Shown here piece after piece: positions 12,594-22,314 of a stretch of 64,000 bases of DNA. A program made the position numbers and the translations under genes. The stretch comes from Clarireedia homoeocarpa (Eukaryota > Ascomycota > Leotiomycetes > Helotiales > Rutstroemiaceae): contig LNKV01000040.1 in NCBI GenBank assembly GCA_001465935.1, positions 516,804 through 580,803 on the forward strand. The letters are read 5' to 3'. Each line of letters starts with the position of its first letter. Within the stretch, counting starts at the first letter, position 1. The notes under the pieces were generated by a model. The model ran no database searches, was not told the origin of the DNA, and worked only from the letters and a program-made list of their open reading frames with translations.

Positions 12594-13072
12594 TCAAACA
12601 CCACTATCCCCACTCCAACAAACATTCCAATAAACCACTCCATTTCTTCTCGCCTCTACTCTAAACTTCTTTTCACCTTCTTCACCAGCATCCCTTCTCA
12701 CTATCCCCGCCCCTGCATACCCCCCGTTCGGTTCCTTCCTTTCATCCACCCCCAAGAATCCGCGCGCAAAGAAACCCCTCCGGTCAGCCTTGTACCCTCG
12801 GACTGCAATCCTATCACCTCTCCGCACATAGACATATCTTCCCCCAAAAAACCCCACAAAAGCAGGGCTGTAGCACCGTAATGTGAGGCTGCGGGAGAGA
12901 TGGTTGAGGCTGAGGAGCGTGATGAGAGAGGTTTGGGTATCCGGGGGCTGAATTTTGAGTTTGTGTGAGAGGGCTGAGATGACTGTTGCGGTGGTGGGAG
13001 GGGCACCGGGGAAATAGTGGGCTATGGGTGGATGGAAAGTTTTATTATTGGTGGTGGGAGGTGGACTGCTTG
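12594..13072 (-). pseudogene. Unknown gene decapitated by copia insertion
   Basis: A minus-strand frame of about 160 host codons ends in TGA at 12594. It contains protein-like stretches such as SLITLLSLNHLSRSLTLRCY, GGRYVYVRRGDRIAVRGYKA and RRGFFARGFLGVDERKEPNG. Its upstream (N-terminal) side runs directly into the left LTR of the copia element at 13073. The apparent open frame beyond that point, to 13193, is only LTR sequence. The missing 5' part is not found beyond the right LTR, which borders an unrelated AT-rich repeat. I do not recognise the family. Another frame over 12701-13006 is also open, so the coding frame itself is not certain. Confidence 0.4.
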
Positions 13073-13394
13073 TGTGTGGATAATCGGCCACAAAATGGCT
13101 CCGGCCAGGCGGGCCGGAACCCAGGGCAAATACGGTATATCCGATATGAGCATGCAATGCCCGTATAACTGGAAAATCAACTCCGGAGACCACAGGTAGA
13201 TAGTCAATACCCCTCGTACGAAGGGTATAAAGATCGCAGTACGATCCTGTAATTAGAGAATAAGACGATTTATATAATTAACACTGGACCCACGCTTTGC
13301 ACGTGATTCCGGGTGTTACGTGTAACCCTCGTGCTTCTTCACGTGATATCATATTCTCTGTGTACGACCAGTCCGCAACCCGGTCGTACCAACA
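13073..13394 (+). repeat. Copia-A 5' LTR, 322 bp
   Basis: It begins TGTGTGGATAATCGG and ends GTCGTACCAACA. The left end is fixed by comparison with the RIPed copy, where the matching base adjoins a 5-bp target duplication. Two CACGTG boxes (13300-13305 and 13340-13345) flank an imperfect palindrome around GGGTGTTACGTGTAACCC, and an almost palindromic CCCTCGTACGAAGGG lies near 13213-13227. These could be transcription-factor sites of the element's promoter (inference). Confidence 0.92.
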
Positions 13395-13418
13395 CTGATC
13401 AGTGGTTAGATTAACCAC
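13395..13418 (+). other. Putative primer-binding region with two palindromes
   Basis: Directly after the 5' LTR come the perfect palindrome CTGATCAG (13395-13402) and a 7-bp hairpin, GTGGTTA / TAACCAC with a GAT loop (13402-13418). This is where reverse transcription should be primed. I could not match it to a tRNA 3' end by memory. Confidence 0.45.
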
Positions 13419-13541
13419 AGATTAGCAAGGTCAAATTACACTCTTACAACTTTGTTCTTCCTATCGTACTCACTCTATTTATCTATCTTCAATCTGTTAA
13501 CTTCTTCTCAATCCCTCGTACGAACCTCGAACTCCAACAGC

Positions 13542-16500
13542 ATGATCGACTTCGAGGAGTTTGTAAAATACAAGAAGGTCACTCCGACTCTAGCAGGTCA
13601 GGACTTCGACCCAAACAACTTGGAACAATACACCGCTGAATAGATTTCTACTCGGATCGCTATCTGGATCGTACGAAGTAGAGTGGACCAAGATCGCGAC
13701 TATATGCTATAGACTGCTTTCCATAACGACTTCGAAGGCTGGAGCGAGGAACTGTTCAAGCTCGCTACCCCGAACCTTCTCCGCAAGCTCCGTACCCACT
13801 TTACATCGAACGGAGTTTGGATTTCTAAGTCTGATGATCGTACGTACACACAAGTCTTTAGTGAACTTATCAATATCAAGGAATATCCGGAATGGAAGAC
13901 CGAAGACATTGAGGAGTACCTTCGTACGATAGGTCCGATTAACTCTCGGTTCGTACAAGGAAGTGTCAACCCACTTCCTCCTGCACCTTCTGCTGCTTCT
14001 CCGGCAACAACCCCTCTGGCTACACCTGTTCCCCCTGTAACTCCTTCTGCCCAACCTACAACTTCGTCTGCAACTCCAGCGCCTCAGCAGGAACGAGCGA
14101 CCCCGGCCCCAAGTGAAGTACCGGATAATCGCTTCGTACACTTCACGTCGACACCTCACCCAGCTGAAACTGTTTCGCCGTTAACTACGTACAAGAGAAG
14201 TAATATCTCCAAGCCCCTTAGTGACTTGATAAAGATTCTCTCGAACAAGGAGCGCAAGTACAGTAGTGAGATATACGATATCTTAGAAAACAAGCTACAC
14301 GTCTTCTACGACTGTTGTACAAAGGTTGGTTTGTCAACAGATTACTTTCATCTCGGTTTTTCTACACTACTTCGTGACCGCGCACTAGACTTTTATTACG
14401 ATAAGATCTCTGGACACTCGTACAACTTCCGTACAATAGTTACTATAGTCAGAGAACACTTTGAGACAGAGGAGAACAAGCAGTTCTACCTGTCCGAGTA
14501 GAGAGAGACCACGTACTCCTTTGTACGAAAAGAGAACCCTACCAAATCCGAGCTAGAATGCTTGGAGATACTCTTCGACCGCCTTCGTACATTGCAGAAA
14601 GGTCTCTCGACTGAATACCAGAACGAATTCTCTCTGCGTGACCAAGTCCTCAACGCTTGTCGAGGTATTCCGGAATACAACCTCGCACTGTATAAGCCGG
14701 CTCGTACATTCGAGTCTGTTTGTTCGGATCTGAGATCTGCGATCGGAACAGCGGTACGTACGAGGGAGCACACAGCGCAAATACAATACCCCAGTAAGCA
14801 ATACTGGGTCGACCGAAAATATCAAGGCAGATTCAATCGTACGCAAACAAGCAATCAGACAACAACAAGATTTCCGAAAGGAAAACAGTTTTTAGGCCCT
14901 CGTACAGAGAACAAGAACCAGTCCCCAAACCCTCGTACGGAAGGCAGGAACTGGGAGAATACGAAATATTATATTTGTGGACAGACTGGCCACCTCGCTA
15001 GGACACACTCTTATACGGAGAGAACTAAAGCATATAGCTGTATCAGCCGCCAGTACTTGCAGGAAGAAGAAGAAGAAGACAAAGAAGCAGGACAGTTCCT
15101 GCAAGAAGAGGAGCAAGAAGACAATAAGGATTCGGACGACGTAGAGGAACGAGAACTCTCGTCCAACCAATTCCTTACGGAAATAGGAGTGATTGATAGC
15201 AGTCAAGCTGCCCAAACTCTCAACAACCTTAGTACGATACACAGTATTACTCGCTATGATCCCAGCGAACAGAAAGCATCGTACGACGAAGTATTCACAT
15301 TCGAGGAGCGGTACTCGTCAACACAATTTCAAGGGATTATACCTGACAGCGGGGCTGCAGGTGTATCAACTACTGGCGAAGCGCAATTTCAGACGCTACA
15401 GCGACAAGACCCGTCTATCACTTTAGCTCGTACGAAGAGCAACGATCATACAATCCGTTTTGGCAAAGGAACAGCGAAAGTGAAAGGAACAGCTGTCGTA
15501 CAGACACCAGTTGGTCCGATTACTTTCTACGTTGTGACTGCAAATACCCTATTCCTCTACTGCATTCAGGATATAGACAAAATGAACGTACGATTTGATA
15601 ACTTAAAGAACGTCCTTGTCCAAGGGAAGAATATTGTACCTATCGTACGCAAATAGGGACATCCATGGATGCTTTTACAACAGTCGGACGCGATCGCTCA
15701 GGCTCACCTCACTGAAGTTGAGCTTAAACAGCTACATCGCCGGTTTGGACACCCGTCCGTACGAAAACTGGCACAACTACTAGAGAAAGCAGGGCACGAC
15801 GATATCGATTATCGTACGATCGAACACTTGAACAAATTCTGCAACCACTGCCAACTGAATGCGAAGTCGCCCGGACGATTCCGGTTCACAATCAAGGATG
15901 AGATCGAATTTAACTACTCGATTATCATTGATATTATATATCTGGACAAATCCCCAGTTCTACACGTTGTGGACGAAGCTACTGCATTCAATACAGCCCG
16001 GTTCCTAAAGGACATCAGCGCTCGTACAACGTAGGATACCCTTCGGGCATGTTGGATCGATACCTACCTAGGTCCACCGGATTACATCGTACACGATACA
16101 GGCACAACGTTTGCATCCCAAGAGTTTAGGCAGAACGCACGTACGATAGCAAGTGAGACGAAGGAAGTGCCAGTAGAGGCACACAATAGCGTTGGCAAGG
16201 TGGAGAAATACCACCAACCTCTTAAACGCTCGTACGAGATCATTAGGGACGAAACGAGAGAAGAAAATATCTCCAGGGAGATCGTCCTACAGATGGCTAT
16301 GAAAGCAATAAACGATACAGCCGGGCCAAACGGCCTCGTACCAACTCTCCTTGTTTTCGGGGCATACCCGAGAATAAATCAAATGTCAACTCCGTCCCAG
16401 TCAATGATCGTACAAGCCCAAGCGGTTCGGACTGCAATGACGGAAATCAGAAAGATCAACGCTCAGCACCAAGTCAAGGAAGCTCTAAGTGCAAGGAATA

Positions 16501-18440
16501 GCCCTCGGACAACAGAGGTACTTGACCTCCTACTACAGTCAGATATAAAAGTCTGGCGAGAAAAGAAAGGCTGGACTAGCCCCTTTAAGCTTCTGGCAAC
16601 TGACAAAGAAACTTGTGTCGTTGAACTCCCCTCAGGTCCGACTAGCTTTCGTACGACAGTTGTGAAACCATTCTTCCTTGAAGAAATTAAAGAGATAGAG
16701 GTTCGTACGAAGGACCAATTAGAACCAAACCCAAAAGAAAAGGCGAAGACGAAGCAGACACGTTCAACAAAACGACTGATCCCCCAAGTTGTTATCCCGT
16801 TTAAGAAAGCAGAGGTGTTTATCACCAAGAAAGAGCAGGACGACTTAGAACTTTCAGTTAAGCTTCGTACGTAAGGTGTGATTACAGCCGAAGGACCTCT
16901 ATTTCAAGCAGCACAGCAAAAGGAAATTGACAGCTTGATTGCACAAGGAGTCTTCGAATTTGTTAAGTATAACCCGGCAATCCACACCGGACGAATCTTC
17001 AACTCCCGGCTCGTCAACGAAGTTAAAGGCAAGACGACAACGGCTCCGTACGAGAAGTCAAGGTTGGTAATACAGGCATACAATGATGCTGGGAAAGAAA
17101 GTGTCTTGACACAATCGCCAACTGTTCAACGTGCAAGCCAGAGAATCATCTTGGCACTGGCCCCTTCGCTTCGTACGAGAGGAATCGAACTAACCTCTCG
17201 AGATATCACCCAAGCGTATACACAGTCAGTGTCATTTCTGAACCGACTGATTCTGGCACGACTACCTAAAGAGATTCGGACGAACTATTCTCCTAACACA
17301 ATTATGATCGTCCGCAAACCCTTGTACAGAATACCAGAGTCAGGAACGCACTAGTGGGTTACGTACCACAACCACCACAGGGACAAACTGAATATAGAAC
17401 CCTCTCCGTACGACCCTTGTCTTCTAATCTCCAAGGACCCCGAAGTATTTGCAGTGATAGCAATGCAGACGGACGATACTCTGATCCTAGGGGACGAGAA
17501 GTTCAGACAGAAAGAAGAAAGAGAGCTGAAACAAGCAAATTTCCAAGCAAAGCCGATCGAGAAGCTTTCGTACGAGACGTCTTTGATCTTCAATGGGTGT
17601 AAACTGCAAATTGAGAACGAGAATCTTAGCCTCGTACAAAACGGACAAGGGCAGAAGATCAAGCCTGTAGACCTTAAATCTGAGAATCGTTTAGCTGAAT
17701 ATCGCGAACAGCGTGCTCGAGGAGCGTACCTCTCGAGTATCTGCCAGCCAGAAGCAAGCTTCGACTTGTCAGTCGCAGCACAGCACCAAGAACCCTCGTA
17801 CAACGAGATCAAGGCTCTGAATAAACGGCTGAAGTGGCAAATCGAGAACTTAAACAGAGGAATATATTATATCTCTCTGGAATTGCAGACAGCAAAACTC
17901 TTCGTATTTGTAGACGGATCGTTTGCCAACAACAAAGATCTCAGCTCGCAACTTAGGTACAAGATCTTCCTAGCAAACAAGTATCCGTACGAAGGTTCAG
18001 ACAACACGTTCAGAATAAAAGGCAACCTGATCCACTGGAGCAGTACGAAGAGCAAGCATGTAACTCGGAGCATACTAACATCCGAGATCTACAGAATAGT
18101 TGCTGGCGTCGACTTGGCAATTGTGATCAGCCGTACGATTCAAACAATCGCCGAGCAGCTAGGACTTCCAGCGCTGCCGACTGTTGTTTGCACAGACTCG
18201 TACTCCCTGTACGACTGCCTCGTGAAACTTGGGACGACGAAAGAGAAACGATTGATGATTGATATCATGGCTCTACGTCAGTCGTACAAGAGGAGAGAGC
18301 TAACAGAAATCCGATAGATCAAGGGCGACGACAACCCTGCCGACGCGATGACCAAAAGGATAGCGAACAAGGCACTAGAAACAATAATCGATACAAACGA
18401 ACTCACCGTCCGAGTAGAAGGGTGGGTCGTACGACAATAA
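13542..18440 (+). pseudogene. Copia-A gag-pol polyprotein, eight in-frame stops
   Basis: From the ATG at 13542 to the TAA at 18438-18440 one frame of 1,632 codons runs without any frameshift. It is interrupted by stops at 13641, 13710, 14499, 15654, 16032, 17352 and 18315 (all TAG) and 16872 (TAA). Order of parts: gag with a Pro/Ala/Thr-rich linker (13542-14950), a knuckle-like YYICGQTGHLARTHS (about 14967-15011), a Glu-rich linker, the protease (IIPDSGAAGVST, near 15340), the GAG-pre-integrase HRRFGHPSVRKL with CNHCQ (15737-15857), an integrase core (about 15900-16450), reverse transcriptase (about 16880-17500) and RNase H (FVFVDGSFANN near 17910, DNPADAMTK near 18330). Many stops stand where the family has Trp, for example before GHPW, DTLRACW and INGDD-like blocks. 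TGG-to-TAG is a RIP-type G-to-A change. As it stands the frame cannot give a full polyprotein. Confidence 0.9.
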
Positions 18441-18783
18441 AAAGTAGTATCAGAGAGGAGAATTTTATTTGTTTAAGTTTTTTATTTGGTTTTCCTAAAG
18501 TACAAATTGAGGAGTACAGTACAGTTATTTGAATTTTCTTTATATTATTTTATTACAATCATTCACTAAGCCCGTCAGACAGACAAGAAATACACTTCGT
18601 ACGCAACAAGAATCAACAGAAATCAGAAAGCCTCTTAGTTTCACAGGATAGGAACCTGCTACTTATCTCGAGCACCACGCAAAGGTTAAGGCCAAACTCG
18701 AGTACCACTTGGCAGCTGCGTACGAACCCACAGCAGGTTAAGGGAATTGTGCTTGCAAACGAAAAGAAAGCTTTGTACGTACC
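18441..18783. other. Copia-A spacer between pol and antisense gene
   Basis: A 343-bp noncoding spacer between the two convergent coding regions. It begins with a T-rich strip (18460-18560), which could serve as a bidirectional 3' end and polyadenylation zone. Nothing else was recognised. Confidence 0.5.
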
Positions 18784-19284
18784 TTAGAGGACAATAGGAT
18801 TCTCGCGGGAAGCACCAACCGCAAGGACCACCGAACCAGCAGTCACTTCGCCCACCGACTCAGATTTGACCGGAGCCTCGTCCGAGTCGCTCTCACCGTG
18901 CTCATCACCAGCATCATCATCAGGATCGTCCGACGAGCTGTCGGACGGAACCTCGACAACAACACGGCAACGAGCACTATGATCCCGCCACTTGCAATTG
19001 CCGCAAGCGCCGTTCCAATGTCCAGCAAGCCGGACACAGGTCGGGAAAGGCGTAAAGCCTCGCCTGCGACACTCATTGCAGCCGCCAGGGACAAGAGTGC
19101 CTCTGCTCTGAATGAGCACAGCATTTATATACGAAGGACGCATCGTTAAGAGCTGCGTGTCTTGGATGCGGTCTCGTACGAAGGCCACATCCTGTCCTGG
19201 CAGAGCCAAGACTGTTCGTTGCAGGTTGTTGTGGACATACCCCCGAAGCTGCTGCCCACCTACGAGAAGGAGGGGGTAGCCCAA
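18784..19284 (-). CDS. Antisense DUF3716-type Cys-rich protein carried by Copia-A
   Basis: The minus-strand frame runs from the edge of the assembly gap to a TAA at 18784; its start is hidden in the gap. It contains a zinc-finger-like block with spacing C-x2-C-x6-PF-x2-CV-x7-GAC-x2-C-x8-C (CNECRRRGFTPFPTC, then GACGNCKWRDHSARC). This matches the layout I know for DUF3716, a fungal domain of unknown function. Upstream is an LRGYVHNNLQR...VAFVRDRIQDTQLLTM segment, downstream an acidic Ser/Asp/Glu tail (SSSDDPDDDAGDEHGESDSD). The gene is antisense to gag-pol and converges on it. The same gene is visible, RIP-mutated, at the same place in the copy at 55400-62237, so it belongs to the element. Possible roles (DNA or RNA binding, countering silencing, antisense control) are speculation. 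Confidence 0.7.
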   Translation of the reverse strand: MGYPLLLVGGQQLRGYVHNNLQRTVLALPGQDVAFVRDRIQDTQLLTMRPSYINAVLIQSRGTLVPGGCNECRRRGFTPFPTCVRLAGHWNGACGNCKWRDHSARCRVVVEVPSDSSSDDPDDDAGDEHGESDSDEAPVKSESVGEVTAGSVVLAVGASRENPIVL

Positions 19285-20126
19285 NNNNNNNNNNNNNNNN
19301 NNNNNNNNNNNNNNNNNNNNNNNNNNNNNNNNNNNNNNNNNNNNNNNNNNNNNNNNNNNNNNNNNNNNNNNNNNNNNNNNNNNNNNNNNNNNNNNNNNNN
19401 NNNNNNNNNNNNNNNNNNNNNNNNNNNNNNNNNNNNNNNNNNNNNNNNNNNNNNNNNNNNNNNNNNNNNNNNNNNNNNNNNNNNNNNNNNNNNNNNNNNN
19501 NNNNNNNNNNNNNNNNNNNNNNNNNNNNNNNNNNNNNNNNNNNNNNNNNNNNNNNNNNNNNNNNNNNNNNNNNNNNNNNNNNNNNNNNNNNNNNNNNNNN
19601 NNNNNNNNNNNNNNNNNNNNNNNNNNNNNNNNNNNNNNNNNNNNNNNNNNNNNNNNNNNNNNNNNNNNNNNNNNNNNNNNNNNNNNNNNNNNNNNNNNNN
19701 NNNNNNNNNNNNNNNNNNNNNNNNNNNNNNNNNNNNNNNNNNNNNNNNNNNNNNNNNNNNNNNNNNNNNNNNNNNNNNNNNNNNNNNNNNNNNNNNNNNN
19801 NNNNNNNNNNNNNNNNNNNNNNNNNNNNNNNNNNNNNNNNNNNNNNNNNNNNNNNNNNNNNNNNNNNNNNNNNNNNNNNNNNNNNNNNNNNNNNNNNNNN
19901 NNNNNNNNNNNNNNNNNNNNNNNNNNNNNNNNNNNNNNNNNNNNNNNNNNNNNNNNNNNNNNNNNNNNNNNNNNNNNNNNNNNNNNNNNNNNNNNNNNNN
20001 NNNNNNNNNNNNNNNNNNNNNNNNNNNNNNNNNNNNNNNNNNNNNNNNNNNNNNNNNNNNNNNNNNNNNNNNNNNNNNNNNNNNNNNNNNNNNNNNNNNN
20101 NNNNNNNNNNNNNNNNNNNNNNNNNN
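19285..20126. other. Assembly gap (842 N)
   Basis: Unknown bases. By alignment with the RIPed copy the gap should hold the start of the antisense DUF3716 gene, a short spacer and the first 63 bp of the right LTR, about 385 bp in all, so the N run is probably longer than the true gap. Confidence 0.9.
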
Positions 20127-20385
20127 TATATCCGATATGAGCATGCAATGCCCGTATAACTGGAAAATCAACTCCGGAGACTACAGGTAGATAGTCAATA
20201 CCCCTCGTACGAAGGGTATAAAGATCGCAGTACGATCCTGTAATTAGAGAATAAGACGATTTATATAATTAACACTGGACCCACGCTTTGCACGTGATTC
20301 CGGGTGTTACGTGTAACCCTCGTGCTTCTTCACGTGATATCATATTCTCTGTGTACGACCAGTCCGCAACCCGGTCGTACCAACA
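20064..20385 (+). repeat. Copia-A 3' LTR, 322 bp (first 63 bp in gap)
   Basis: Bases 20127-20385 are identical to 13136-13394 except for C13191 versus T20182, a CpA-to-TpA change as made by RIP. The left end is extrapolated from the constant offset of 6,991 bp. Confidence 0.9.
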
Positions 20386-20483
20386 TCTTCTTATATATAA
20401 GTTTTTAAATCCTTATAATCCTCTTAGTTTTATAGTTATTAATTTTAAAGTTATTCAATATCTTTATTAGTAGTCTCGTTATA
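20386..20483 (+). repeat. LTR-A fragment cut by the Copia-A 3' LTR
   Basis: Directly after the copia LTR the sequence TCTTCTTATATATAAG...CTCGTTATA matches the inner and terminal part of the LTR at 38759-38975 (reverse complement). The copia LTR on this side therefore sits inside another retrotransposon LTR. Confidence 0.75.
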
Positions 20484-22314
20484 ATTTATATATATTATAT
20501 CGTGATATCTCTAGTGCGAATATATTATTCACGTGATTCTTGAGGAACAACAAATATTTAAGACTTCTAGAAAACTAAGTGAGAGGAAGATAAGTCGTTT
20601 TATATTATATATATCCGCGTGTAATAGTCTCGAAATATAATCGATGAAATATTACTTAATATAAATCTAGTCACAATATAAAAAGATAGCTTGATTATAT
20701 AAGTTCTTTTTTCACGAAATCGGTCTGTAAATATAAAAACACTAATTCAATTTAACTAAAAGACTAAATCACTAATTAATAATAATAAAAGTTTGATATT
20801 TTGATAAAAAGCTTCGTTTTAAAAATTATAAAGAAATAATATTTAATAATAAAATAAATAGAGTTTCATTCTATTACTAGAACTGTCTCTATACTAAAAA
20901 AGTAGTAAATATTCCTATTATTTAAGGTCTATAGATTATAAAAAACTTTATAATTATTTCGATGATCTATAAACAATAAAAGTTATTACTAATATTTATA
21001 TATAGGTATAGCTTATCTGGAACGTCCTTGTTTAAAAACCGGTAGAGCGGCTCCTAACTATCTTTAAGAGTATACTCGAGAAGCCTTTCAACTAGAACTA
21101 GGCGTCTAATTTCAATATTATAAAGAAGGATCGCAGCTTTGAGAGCAGCACGATCGTGTAAGCGGCCCTTGATCCAGTCAGTCTGTGCTAGAAGGATAAT
21201 TTGTCGAAAGAGTATAGTGGTTTAAAGATAAAGGTTATATTAGCGGAGTAATACGAATATTGAATACTTTTTATATTTAGATTTGTATCTGTATCTGTAG
21301 AAAGGGGATATCTGATCATATACGTACTAGTAGAATATACTTTACACCTGACTATAAAGGCGAATCTAAGATAGTATAGAAAGATGCCTCGAATAACGCG
21401 ACCTATTTTTCTGGATCGCGGTAGTCAGGATAATCTTAGTATTAGGATATATATCGAGCAGTTCGGTATAGTGGTTAATATAAAGTATATCTGTAATAGT
21501 CTGTTAATATTTTGTTAGTTGTGGAAAATAGGAAAAGCCGAAACACTCTCAATTAGAACTGTATGAAAAAGAGGATATATTCATACTGTATTAACTAAAA
21601 AGTTTGTCAAATTCCTCACGCCCAAAAACCTTTCCAACGCCGGTGGTCTTCGCTGTCAGACTCTCGCACTAGTGAGCGCAGTAGCCTTTGTTTTTAGTTG
21701 CCTCTGAACAGTGATATAGCTTGTAGCCTAGTTTCCGTAGTGCTGTGAGTAATGCTTGGAGCTCAGTAACGTACTCTTAAGCTAAAGTTGGGGGAACAAA
21801 CACATCGTGGCTGTACGAGACAAGCCAAGGCAAAGAACCTCCATCTCCACCGGTCGCTTGGTGACTTTTGGCATTTAAGATCATGATTGTGGTAGTACTT
21901 TGTATGTAGATGCTAGATCTCATCTGATCTGATGCGAGGGGTAACGGAAGCAAATATCTGATATGTATAAAACCTTTGATTCAAATCCAATGTAATACTT
22001 TACTTTGATTGCCCTCGACATCTTGGTGTCCCAAGCTGGGTGTTCTAAGTGTCCCAAGCGCATGGAATGTTGACATGAGGTGACAAAATTACAGGGCCTG
22101 GGGCCTGGGTCTGGGGTCTGGATGGGCTCGGGGGGTCAAGCCGATAGAGATTGCCGATAACGCTTATCCTATTCTGTCTTAGCACTGGGATCACCACGCA
22201 TCAATAGCTACAGCTGCGTGAACTTCCACTTCCTTATATCACTATCATCAATCATCGACCTCGATTCGATTCAACAATACAGCGCTCACTCAGACTAGGA
22301 CGGTATAAGCAACT
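20484..22314. other. AT-rich, RIP-like strip with coding relics
   Basis: Extremely A/T-rich to about 21.0 kb, then mixed. It includes the coding relic at 21003-21221. A G/C-balanced piece from about 21.6 to 22.3 kb leads into the damaged gene starting at 22315. Confidence 0.5.
21003..21221 (-). pseudogene. Relic of an unknown protein-coding exon
   Basis: The minus strand reads through about 70 codons with strong helical protein character (RQIILLAQTDWIKGRL, AALKAAILLYNIEIRRLV, LEYTLKDS). A TAG follows, then EPLYRFLNKDVPDKLY, with a TAA just upstream. Both stops can be explained by CAG or CAA hit by C-to-T change. The family was not recognised. It is a short island of readable code in an otherwise ruined strip. 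Confidence 0.4.

Larger units (their letters stand above)
13073..20385 (+). mobile_element. Ty1/copia LTR retrotransposon, young copy (Copia-A)
   Basis: It is bounded by two nearly identical LTRs (13073-13394 and 20064-20385). Over the 259 bp that can be compared they differ at a single base (C at 13191, T at 20182). The internal part carries a gag-pol reading frame in copia order (gag, zinc-knuckle-like, protease, integrase, reverse transcriptase, RNase H), then an antisense accessory gene and an assembly gap. A second, RIP-ruined copy of the same element lies at 55400-62237 on the minus strand and confirms the LTR ends and the antisense gene. The flanking 5-mers do not match (GCTTG left, TCTTC right), so the two ends may not come from one insertion. 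Confidence 0.93.

Noticed and set aside
13022..13207. Open frames across the host/LTR junction that look like one protein with the 12594-13072 frame
   Set aside because: Everything right of 13072 is LTR sequence, repeated at 20127-20385 and in the RIPed copy, so the joint frame is an accident of insertion.
13542..18440. Reassigned TAG codon or programmed amber readthrough in Copia-A
   Set aside because: TGG-to-TAG by RIP explains the pattern more simply, host genes in the window do not use TAG internally except in damaged genes, and one stop is TAA.
18784..20148. Long frames spanning the N gap on both strands
   Set aside because: They exist only because N bases give no stops. Only the minus-strand part 18784-19284 has real code; the rest is gap or LTR.
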